Source: Streptomyces sp. I6
Lineage (GTDB): Bacteria; Actinomycetota; Actinomycetes; Streptomycetales; Streptomycetaceae
Length of the DNA: 64,000 bases
Direction of reading: 5' to 3'
Assembly: GCA_003725745.1 (NCBI GenBank)
Contig: RHDP01000001.1
Location: 6,303,501 to 6,367,500, forward strand
Of this stretch, positions 40,701 through 52,100 are shown piece by piece (the stretch's first letter is position 1; the number at the start of each line of letters is the position of its first letter). The notes below the pieces were generated by a model. That model had not been told where the DNA came from. It ran no database searches and saw nothing but the letters and a program-made list of their open reading frames with translations. Both the position numbers and the translations under genes were made by a program.

Positions 40701-43118
40701 GGTTTCCTCGATGCTGTAGGTGAGGACGGGGTGGGCGCTGGACTCGATGTAGGTGGTGTGGCCGGCCTCGGTGAGCTGCTGGATGGCGGTGTGGAAGTGG
40801 ACGGTCTGGCGGAGGTTTCGGTACCAGTAGCCGGCGTCGAGCGTCTCGGTGTTCAGGAAGCCGGGGTCGACGGTGGAGAAGAAGGGGATGTCGGCCGGGC
40901 GCGGCTGGATTCCCGCGAGCGCATCGGCCAGTTGGGCCTTGATGGTTTCGACGTGTGCGGAGTGTGAGGCGTAGTCGACGGGGATGAGCCGGGCCCGTAC
41001 GTCCTGCTCCTGGAGTTGGGCTACTAGGGCTTCGACGGCGTCCTTGTCGCCCGAAATGACGGTGGTGTTGGGGCCGTTGACTGCGGCGATGCCCACACCG
41101 GTGGTCAGGGTTTCCTCGACCGCCTGGACAGGCTGGGGGATGGAGGCCATGGCGCCCCGGCCGGCGAGGTGTTCGCCGATGATTCGTGCGCGTACGGCGA
41201 CGACCTTGGCCGCGTCCTCCAGGGTGAGGGCGCCTGCCACAGCCGCGGCGGCGATCTCGCCCTGGGAGTGGCCGACGACTGCGTCAGGACGGACACCGAG
41301 TTCCTGCCAGGCGGCGGCGAGGGACACCATGACGGCCCAGGTGAGGGGCTGGATGACGTTGACCCGGTCCAAGTCGGTGCCGGAGCGCAGTACCTCGGTC
41401 AGCGACCAGTCGACGTAAGGCGCGAGTGCCTCCTCGCAGCGGGCGATGGACTCGGCGAACGCGGGCACAGCATCGAGGAGTTCGGCGCCCATGCCGGCCC
41501 ACTGCGTCCCCTGCCCCGGGAACACCAACACGGTCCTCCCGGTCTCGTCCGGCGCGACGCCCTGCACGACGTGCGGCGAGGGCTCCCCCTGAGCGAGGGC
41601 GTCGAGCGCGGCGGTGAGAGCGTCGGGGGTCTCGGCGACCACCACGGCGCGGTGCTCGAACAGGGCGCGGCCGTTGACGAGCGTGTCGGCGACGGCCGCG
41701 GTGTCCAACTCGGGCCGCTGCTTGACGTATTCGCGGAGCTGTCGTGCCTGAGCGCGCAACGCCTCCGCGGTCCGCGCCGAGATCACCCACGGCACGACGC
41801 CCGAGTGGGCGGGCCGGCCCTGGTCGAGGGCGATGGGGGCTCTTCGATGATGGCGTGCGCGTTGGTGCCGCTGACGCCGAAGGAGGAGACGCCGGCCCGG
41901 CGGGGCCGGTCGGTCCCGGGCCAGGGCTGTTCCTCGGTGAGGAGGGTGACGGCTCCGGCGTCCCAGTCGACATGGGTGGTGGGCTCATCGACGTGGAGGG
42001 TGCGAGGTAGCAGGCCGTGGCGCATGGCCATGACCATCTTGATGACACCGGCGACACCGGCGGCTGCCTGCGTGTGCCCGATGTTGGACTTGACCGAGCC
42101 CAGCCACAGGGGCCGGTCGGCAGGCCGGTCCTGGCCGTAGGTGGCGATCAGCGCCTGCGCCTCGATCGGGTCACCCAGGATCGTACCCGTGCCGTGTGCC
42201 TCGACCGCGTCGACCTGGTCAGGGGTGAGACCGGCGTTGGCGAGGGCCTGCCGGATCACCCGCTGCTGCGAGGGGCCGTTCGGCGCGGTCAGCCCATTGC
42301 TGGCGCCGTCCTGGTTGACGGCCGTGCCCCGCACGATGCCCAGAACCGGGTGTCCATGCCGTTCGGCATCGGAGAGCCGCTCCAGCAGCAGCATGCCGAC
42401 GCCCTCGCCCCAGCCGGTGCCGTCGGCGGCCTCGGCGAAGGCCTTGACCCGGGCGTCGGGGGCGAGCCCCCGCTGACGGCTGAACTCCACGAAGACCTCG
42501 GGAGTCGACATGACCGTCACACCGCCCGCGAGGGCGAGCGAGCACTCGCCGGAGCGCAGTGACTGCGCGGCCATGTGCAGGGCGACCAGGGACGATGAGC
42601 AGGCGGTGTCGACGGTGACGGCCGGGCCCTCCAGGCCCAGGGTGTATGCCACGCGGCCCGACGCGACGCTGCCCGCGATACCCGTACCGAGGTAGCCCTC
42701 GACGGTTTCCGGCACCTGCCGGAGCAGGGTGGCGTAGTCCTGCCCGTTGCTGCCGACGAAGACGCCGGCCTTGCTGCCGCGCAGGGACTTCGGGTCGATG
42801 CCGGCCCGCTCGAAGGCCTCCCAGGAGGTCTCAAGGAGCAGCCGCTGCTGCGGGTCCATGGCCAGGGCCTCGCGCGGGTTGATGCCGAAGAAGGCCGCGT
42901 CGAACTCGCTCACGCCCTGGAGGAAGGCCCCTTCGCGCACATACGACGTGCCGGAGCGCTCCGGGTCGGCGTCGTAGAGCGCCTCCAGGTCCCAGCCGCG
43001 GTCGGCGGGGAAGGGCGCGACCGCGTCACCACCCGCCGCCAGCAGCGCCCACAGCTGCTCGGGCGTCCGGATCCCGCCCGGGAAGCGGCAGCTCATGGCC
43101 ACGATCGCGATCGGGTCG
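37701..43118 (-). other. PKS module 3: KS-AT(methylmalonyl)-DH-KR-ACP
   Basis: The AT has YASH. DH motifs [10 protein letters not shown] and [10 protein letters not shown] are both intact. The KR has LDDGV and Tyr in [11 protein letters not shown]. The ACP Ser is in [12 protein letters not shown] near 38075. A C-terminal docking segment spans about 37701-37950. It predicts C8-methyl; C9 keeps oxygen in tirandamycin, so this DH seems unnecessary. Confidence 0.83.
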
Positions 43119-46100
43119 TCGTCGGCCACCGGCGCACCGCGAGCGGCCACCTGCGCGGCCGCGGCGGTGTCGCCTCCGAGGCCGGGGAACTCGCCCAGCA
43201 CATGGCGGGCGAGCTCGGTCGCCGTCGGGTAGTCGAAGATCACGCTGGTGGTCAGCCGCAGCCCGGTGGCCGCGTTGAGCCGGTTGCGCAGCTGGACCGC
43301 GCCGAGCGAGTCGAAGCCGAGCTCCTTGAACGCGCGGTTCGGAGCCACCGACTGCGGCCCGGCGTGTCCGAGCACCAACGCCGCCTGGGTGCGCACCAGT
43401 TCCAGCACCAGCTCCTCCCGCTGCGGCACCGTCAGCGCGGCCAGCTGCCCGGCCGGCGACGACTCCTCGGCGCGTTGCGCTCCGCCGGACCCGGCCGGCC
43501 CGGCCGTCGCCCGCAGCTCCCGTACGTCAGCCAGGTCGGAGATCAGCGGGCTGGGACGGGCGGCGGTGTACGCCGGTACGAAGCGGCCCCAGTCGATGTC
43601 GGCGACCGTCACGGCCGGAGTGCCGTGGCCGACGGCCTGGGCCAGCGCGGTGAGCGCGAGGTCCGGGGACATCGGGGGGAACCCGCTGCGGTGCAACTGC
43701 TCCGCCGCCGCGTGCCCCGTCGCCATACCGGAGTCCGCCCAGGCCCCCACGCCACGGAGGTGGCGGGTAGCCCCAGCGCCTGCCGCTGCTGTGCGAGTGC
43801 GTCCAAGTGGGCGTTCGCGGCAGCGTAGTTGGCCTGGCCCTCGTTGCCGAAGGTGGCGGCCGCCGAGGAGAATAGGACGAACGCGTCGAGGTCGAGGTGA
43901 CGCGTGCACCGGTCGAGCAGCGCCGCGGCGGTGACCTTCGGACGCAGGACATGGTCGAGGCGGTCGGCGGTGAGGTGGTCCAGTACGCCGTCGTCGAGGC
44001 TGCCGGCGGTGTGCACGACCGCCGTGAGGCGCGGGTGCTCGGCGACCAGGGAGCGCACCGACTCGGGGTCGCTCACATCACAGGCCGCGAAGGTTGCTGT
44101 GACGCCGAGTGCGGCGAGTTCGTCGCCCAGGGCGGCGGCCCCGGGGGCGGCCTCGCCGCCCCGCCTGCTGGCGAGGACGAGGTGGTCGGCGCCGTTCTCG
44201 GCGGCCCAGCGCGCGACGTGTGCGCCGAGCGCGCCGGTGCCGCCGGTGATCAGGACCGTGCCGCGCGGCTGCCAGCCCGTACCGCTGCTGCCTGCCGCCC
44301 GGGTCAGTCGGCGCGCGAGGACACCGGCCGCGCGGATGGCCACCTGGTCCTCGCCGCCATGCGCCGCGGCCAGTACGGCACGCAGGTGTGCGGCGCCGCG
44401 TTCGTCGAGCTGTTCGGGCAGGTCGACGAGCCCGCCCCAACGGTCGGGGTGTTCGAGAGCCGCGACCTGCCCCAGGCCCCAGACCTGCGCCTGGGCGGGG
44501 TGGGCGAGCGGGTCGGAGCCGCCGGTGGTGACCGCACCCTGGGTGGCGCACCAGAGGGGAGCCTCGACGCCCGCGTCGCCGAGAGCCTGGACGAGCGCCA
44601 GGGTCGGGGCGACCGTACCGGTTTTCTCCTCGCTGTCGGCGTCCGCGAGCGCGAGCAGCGACAGCACGCCGGTCACCGGGGCGTCGAACTCCGCGCGCGC
44701 ATCCCGCAGTTGCTCGGCGAAACGCCCCCGGTCGGCCACGGCGGTGTCGAGCGCGACCTGCCGTACGGTACCGTGCCCGCTCTCCAGAGCCCGGACGGCG
44801 TCACGTACGAGAGGCCGGCTCTCGTGACCGGCAGGCAGCAACAGCAGCCAGTCGCCGCTGAGTTCAGCCGTGTCGGACTCATCCGGCATCGGCCGCCACA
44901 CCACCCGGTAGCGCCAGCCGTCCACCGGTGAACCACCGGTCTGCTCCCTGCGCCCGGACCTCGCGTCGAGCCAGTACCGGCGGCGCTGGAAGGCGTACGT
45001 CGGCAGGTCGACCCGGCGCGGTGTGTTCCCCCGGCCGGTGAAGAAGGCCTGCCAGGCGATCTCCGCCCCCGAGACGTGGAGTTCGGCTGCGGCGCGGGTG
45101 AGGGCGTGGGTCTCGTCGAGGTTCTTGACCAGGCTGGGCAGGAGGAGGGTGTCGGTGCGGGTGAGGGTGTCCTGGGCGAGGGCGGTGAGGACGCCGCCGG
45201 GGCCGATTTCCAGGTAGCGGGTGGTGTCGTGCTGTTCGAGCCAGGTGATCTGGTCGGCGAAGCGGACGGCGTCGCGGATGTGGCGGACCCAGTACTCGGG
45301 GTCGCGCACCGCCTGTCCGGCGGGCAGCGCCAGCCGCGTCGGGTGGAACTCCACACTGTCCAGGGCCTGCCGGAACTGGTCGAGCATGGGGTCCATGTGG
45401 GGGAGTGGAAGGCGTGGCTGACCTTCAGACGCCTGGTGCGGTGGCCGCCTGCGGAGAGCTGGGCGGCGATGTCCTCGGCGATGTGCTCGGTGCCGCTGAT
45501 GACGGTGGCGCGGGGTCCGTTGACGGCGGCGATCGCCACGTGCTCTTCGTGTCCGGCGAGCAGGGGCAGGACGTCGGTCTCGGGTGCTTCGATGGCGATC
45601 ATGGTGCCGCCGGGCGGGAGTTGTTGCATGAGCCGGCCGCGGGCGGCGACGACGGTGCAGGCGTCGGTGAGGGTCCACAGGCCTGCGGTGTGGGCGGCGG
45701 CGAGTTCGCCGATGGAGTGTCCGGTGACGAGGTCGGGGTGGATGCCCCAGGACTCCAGCAGCCGGAAGAGGGCGACTTCGAGGGCGAACAGGGCGGGCTG
45801 GGTGTAGGCGGTGTGGTCCAGCAGAGCCTGCTCACCGGTCTCGACGAACATCACCTCACGCAGAGGGCGCTCCAACTCCCGGTCGAAGTGCGCACAGATC
45901 TCGTCCAGCGCGGCGGCGAACACGGGGAAAGCCTTGTACAGTTCGCGTCCCATGCCGGCCCGCTGACTGCCCTGCCCCGAGAACAGGAACGCCAACCGCC
46001 CCTGCGCAGGGTCCACGGACCCGGTCAGGACCCGGCTGTCCACCTCGCCGCGCGCGAGCGCGCCCAGCGCGTCGAGGAAGTCGGACCGGTCCTCCGCGAC

Positions 46101-49100
46101 CACGGCGGCCCGGTCGTCCAGCGCGGCCCGTGTGGTGCCGAGCGAGAACGCCAGGTCGGCCATGGGGAGTTCGGGCCGGTCCGCGACGAACGACCGCAGC
46201 CGCTCGGCCTGCGCCCGCAGAGCGTCCGTGCCCTGGCCGGAGAGGACCCACGGCAGCGGCCCCGACACGGCGTCGGACGCGTCGGCGACGGCCGGCTCCT
46301 CCTCGAACTGCTCGACGATCGCGTGGGCGTTGGTGCCGCTCACACCGAACGACGACACGCCGGCTCGGCGGGGCCGTCCGGTCTCCGGCCACTCGACCGC
46401 GTCCCGCAGCAGCGTCACCGCACCGGCGGACCAGTCGACGTGCGGCGTCGGCTCGTCCACATGCAGCGTCCTCGGCAGCACACCGTGGCGCATCGCCATC
46501 ACCATCTTGATGACCCCGCCCACGCCCGCCGCGGCCTGCGTGTGCCCGATGTTCGACTTCAGGGAGCCGAGCAGCAGCGGCTGTCCGTCCGGCCGGTCCT
46601 GGCCGTACGTGGCGATCAGCGCCTGCGCCTCGATCGGGTCGCCGAGCCGGGTGCCGGTGCCGTGCGCCTCGACGGCGTCGACCTCGGCGGCGGTCAGCCG
46701 GGCCCGGCCGAGCGCCTGGCGCATGACCCGCTCCTGGGAGGGGCCGTTGGGGGCGGTGAGGCCGTTGCTGGCGCCGTCCTGGTTGACCGCCGTACCGCGC
46801 ACCAGGCCCAGGACCGGATGCCCGTTGCGCCGGGCGTCCGACAGCCGCTCCAGGAGCAGGACACCGGCGCCCTCGCCCCAGCTGGTGCCGTCGGCCGCCG
46901 CGGAGAACGACTTGCTGCGGCCGTCGGGAGCGAGCCCCCGCTGCCGGCTGAACTCCACGAACGTCCCCGGCGAGGCCATCACGGTGACGCCGCCCGCGAG
47001 CGCGAGCGTGCACTCGCCGTCGCGCAGCGCCTGGACGGCCATGTGCAGGACGACCAGCGAGGACGAGCAGGCCGTGTCGACCGTGACGGCCGGGCCCTCC
47101 AGACCGAGGGTGTACGCCACCCGGCCGGAGATCACGCTCGCCGCGGTGCCGGTGAGCAGGTACCCCTCGAACCCTTCGGGTGCCTCGCTCATGCGCGGCC
47201 CGTACTCGTCCTGCGACGCCACACCGACGAAGACGCCCGCCTGGCTGCCGGCCACCGACCGCGGATCCATCCCGGCCCGCTCGAACACCTCCCAGGACGT
47301 CTCCAGCAGAAGGCGCTGCTGCGGGTCCATCGCCTGCGCCTCACGCGGCGAGATCCCGAAGAACTCGGCGTCGAACTCGGCGGCGTCGTACAGGAATCCG
47401 CCCTCGCGGACGTACGACGTGCCCGTACGCTCCGGGTCGGGGTGGTAGAGCGCGTCGATGTCCCAGCCGCGGTCCGTGGGGAACACGGACACCGCGTCCC
47501 GGCCGTCGGCGAGCAGCTGCCAGAGGTCCTCCGGCGAGCGCACCCCGCCGGGATAGCGGCAGGCCATGGACACGATCGCGATCGGGTCGTCCTCGGCCGC
47601 GGCACCCACCGGGACCGGTTCCGGGCGCACGGAGGCGGACTCCGGCGTGCCGGTCGCCTGCGTGTGCAGGAAGCGGGCCAGCGCCTGCGGCGTCGGATGG
47701 TTGAACACCAGCGTCGGCGGCAGCTTCAGGCCGGTGACGGCGACGAGCCGGTTGCGCAGCTCGACCGCGGTCAGCGAGTCGACACCGATGTCCTTGAATG
47801 CGTGCGAGGCGTTCACCGCGTCCGCGGAGGCGTGCCCGAGCACGGCTGCCGCCTGCGTCCGCACCAGGTCCAGCAGCAGCCGCTCGGCCTCGGCGTCGGA
47901 GAGGCCCGACAGATTCTGCGCCGTCCACGTGGCGTCGTCGCCGACTCGCTGGGCGCCGGACTCGGCCCGCAGCTCCCGTACGTCCGCCAGGTCGGAGATC
48001 AGCGCGCTGGGACGGGCGGCGGTGTACGCCGGCACGAACCGCGCCCAGTCGATGTCGGCGACGGTCACCGTCGCCTCGCCGCGCCCGACGGCCTCTCCCA
48101 GCGCGGTGAGCGCCAGGTCGGGCGCCAGGGCCGGCAGCCCGCGCCGCCGCAGTTGCTCGGCGACCTCGCCTGCCGCCATGCCGTCCGCGTCCCAGGGGCC
48201 CCATGCCACGGAGGTGGCGGGCAGCCCGAGCGCGTGCCGCTGCTCGGCGAGCGCGTCCAAGTGGGCGTTGGCCGCACCGAAGTTCCCCTGCCCTGCCCGG
48301 CCCAGCGTGCCGACCACCGACGAGAACAGGACGAACGCGTCGAGGTCGAGGTGACGCGTGCACCGGTCGAGAAGCGCGGCGGCGGTGGCCTTCGGACGCA
48401 GGACGTCGTCGAGGCGCTCGGTGGTGAGCCGGTCGAGCACCGCGTCGGCGAGAACACCCGCGGTGTGGACCACGGCGGTCAAGCCGGGGTGCGCGGAGAC
48501 GAGAGCACGTACGGCGTCCGGATCGGTGACGTCGCAGGCGGTGAGGGTCACGGTGACGCCCAGCGCGGTGAGGTCGTCGTGCAGGGCGGTGGCCCCGGGG
48601 GCCTCGCCGCCGCGCCGGCTGGCGAGGACGAGGTGCTCGGCGCCGTTCTCGGCGGCCCAGCGCGCCACGTGTGCGCCGAGCGCGCCGGTACCGCCGGTGA
48701 TCAGGACGGTGCCGCGCGGCTGCCAGGACCTACCGCTGCCGGCTCCCGCCCGGGTCAGTCGGCGCGCGAGGACACCGGCCGCGCGGATGGCCACCTGGTC
48801 CTCAGCGCCGGACGGAGCGGCCAGTACGGCACGCAGGCGTGCGGCGCCGCGCTCGTCGAGCTGTTCGGGCAGGTCGACGAGCCCACCCCAGCGGTCGGGG
48901 TGCTCCAGCGCGGCGACCCGGCCCAGGCCCCAGACCTGCGCCTGGGCGGGCCGGGTGAGCGGATCGGAGCTGCCCGTGCTGACCGCGCCCTGGGTGACAC
49001 ACCAGAGGGGGGCCTGCACACCGGCGTCCCCCAGCGCCTGGAAGAGAGCGAGCGCCGGCGCCGCCGGGGCCACGTGGTCGCCGCCCAGCGCGAGAAGGGA

Positions 49101-52100
49101 CAGCACGCCGGTCACGGCAGCGTTGTCATCACCCGAGCCCAAAGCGTCGGAGGCTTGCTCGGCGTAGCGCGCGCGGTCCGCCTCGGACGGGTCCAGCACG
49201 ACCTGCCGCCCCCGTACAGCGCGGGTGACAGCACCCACCAGCGCGTCGTCCTCCTGGCCGACGGGAACCACGACCAGCCAGGTACCGACCGGTCCGGCCT
49301 GCGGATCGGCGATCGGCCTCCATGCCGCCCGGTAGCGCCAGTTGTCCACCGCCGACACACGATCCAGGCTCTTCCGCCAGGACGCCAGCGCCGCCAGCAC
49401 CGTACTCAGCGGGGCATCGCCCTCCACCGAGAGCGTGCGGCCGAGCGACTCCCAGTCCTCGTTCTCGACCGCCTCCCAGAAGCGGGTGTCGGCGGTGTCC
49501 GGGGAACCGGTCGTGGTCGGGTTGATCCAGTAGCGCTGGTGCTGGAAGGGGTAGGTGGGCAGGTCGACGTGCCGACCGCCCTTGCCGATGGGCCAGTTGA
49601 CGGGGTGGCCGTGGGTGTGGAGGTGTGCTGCTGAGGTGAGGAGGCGGGTGAGGGTGCCTTCGCGTCGGCGGAGGGTGCCGGTGATCGTCTGGGCGCCTTC
49701 GGTTTCCTCGATGCTGTAGGTGAGGACGGGGTGGGCGCTGGACTCGATGTAGGTGGTGTGGCCGGCCTCGGTGAGCTGCTGGATGGCGGTGTGGAAGTGG
49801 ACGGTCTGGCGGAGGTTTCGGTACCAGTAGCCGGCGTCGAGCGTCTCGGTGTTCAGGAAGCCGGGGTCGACGGTGGAGAAGAAGGGGATGTCGGCCGGGC
49901 GCGGCTGGATTCCCGCGAGCGCATCGGCCAGTTGGGCCTTGATGGTTTCGACGTGTGCGGAGTGTGAGGCGTAGTCGACGGGGATGAGCCGGGCCCGTAC
50001 GTCCTGCTCCTGGAGTTGGGCTACGAGGGCTTCGACGGCGTCCTTGTCGCCCGAAATGACGGTGGTGTTGGGGCCGTTGACTGCGGCGATGCCCACACCG
50101 GTGGTCAGGTGTTCTTCGACCGTCTGGACAGGCTGGGGGATGGAGGCCATGGCGCCCCGGCCGGCGAGGTGTTCGCCGATGATTCGTGCGCGTACGGCGA
50201 CGACCTTGGCCGCGTCCTCGAGCGACAGCGCACCCGCCACAGCCGCGGCGGCGATCTCGCCCTGGGAGTGGCCGACGACCGCGTCAGGACGGACACCGAG
50301 TTCCTGCCAGGTCGCGGCGAGAGACACCATCACCGCCCAGGTCACAGGCTGGATGACGTTGACCCGGTCCAAGTCGGTGCCGGAGCGCAGTACCTCGGTC
50401 AGCGACCAGTCGACGTAAGGCGCGAGTGCCTCCTCACAGCGGGCGATGGACTCGGCGAACGCGGGCACAGCATCGAGGAGTTCGGCACCCATACCGGCCC
50501 ACTGCGTCCCCTGCCCCGGGAACACGAACACGGTCTTGCCGACGGCCTTGGCCTGGCCCCGAACGAGATGGGTGTGAGGCTGCCCAGCGGCCAGCGCATC
50601 GAGCGCGGCGGCGACGGCATCAGGAGCTTCGGCGAGGACGACCGCCCGATGCTCGAACAGGGCGCGCCCGTTGACGAGCGTGTCGGCGACGGCTGCGGTG
50701 TCCAACTCGGGCCGCTGCTCGACGTATTCGCGGAGCTGCCGTGCCTGAGCGCGCAGCGCGTCGGCGGTCCGGGCCGAGATCACCCACGGCACGACGCCCG
50801 AGTCGGCGGGCCGACCCTGGTCGAGGGCGATGGGGGGCTCTTCGATGATGGCGTGCGCGTTGGTGCCGCTGACGCCGAAGGAGGAGACGCCGGCCCGGCG
50901 GGGCCGGTCGGTCCCGGGCCAGGGCTGTTCCTCGGTGAGGAGGGTGACGGCTCCGGCGCCCCAGTCGACATGGCTGGTCGGCTGGTCGACATGCAGTGTC
51001 ATCGGCAGGACGCCGTGACGCATGGCCATGACCATCTTGATGACACCGGCGACACCGGCGGCGGCCTGCGTGTGCCCGATGTTGGACTTCACCGAGCCCA
51101 GCCACAGGGGCCGGTCGGCCGGGCGGTCCTGGCCGTACGTGGCGAGGAGCGCCTGCGCCTCGATCGGGTCACCCAGAGTGGTACCCGTGCCGTGCGCCTC
51201 GACCGCGTCGACCTGGTCAGGGGTGAGACCGGCGTTGGCGAGGGCCTGCCGGATCACCCGCTGCTGGGAAAGACCGTTCGGCGCGGTGAGACCGTTACTG
51301 GCGCCGTCCTGGTTGACGGCCGTGGCCCGGACCACGGCCAGGACCGGATGCCCGTTGCGCCGAGCGTCCGACAGCCGCTCCAGCAGCAGCATGCCGACGC
51401 CCTCGCCCCAGCCGGTGCCGTCGGCGGCCTCGGCGAAGGCCTTGACCCGGGCGTCGGGGGCGAGCCCCCGCTGCCGGCTGAACTCCACGAACATGCCGGG
51501 GTTGGACATGACGGTCGCCCCGCCCGCGAGGGCGAGCGAGCATTCGCCGGAGCGCAGGGACTGGGCGGCCATGTGCAGGGCGACCAGCGAGGACGAGCAG
51601 GCGGTGTCGACGGTGACGGCCGGGCCCTCCAGACCCAGGGTGTACGCCACGCGGCCCGACGCCACGCTGGGCGTCGTCCCGGTCAGCACATAGCCTTCGA
51701 TCTCCTCGGGCGCCTCGTGTAGCCGGGGGCCGTAGTCCTGAGCCGTGGCACCGACGAAGACGCCGGCCTTGCTGCCACGCAGCGACTTCGGGTTGATCCC
51801 GGCGCGTTCGAGGGCCTCCCAGGAGGTCTCCAGCAGCAGCCGCTGCTGCGGGTCCATGGCCAGGGCCTCACGCGGCGAGATCCCGAAGAACGCCGGGTCG
51901 AAGTCGGCGGCGTCATGGAGGAACCCGCCCTCCCGCGCATGCGACGTGCCGGAGCGCTCCGGGTCGGCGTCGTAGAGCGCCTCCAGGTCCCAGCCGCGGT
52001 CGGCGGGGAACGGCGACACCGCGTCACCGCCCGCCGCCAGCAGCGCCCACAGCTGCTCGGGCGTCCGGATCCCGCCCGGGAGCCGGCAGCTCATGCCGAC

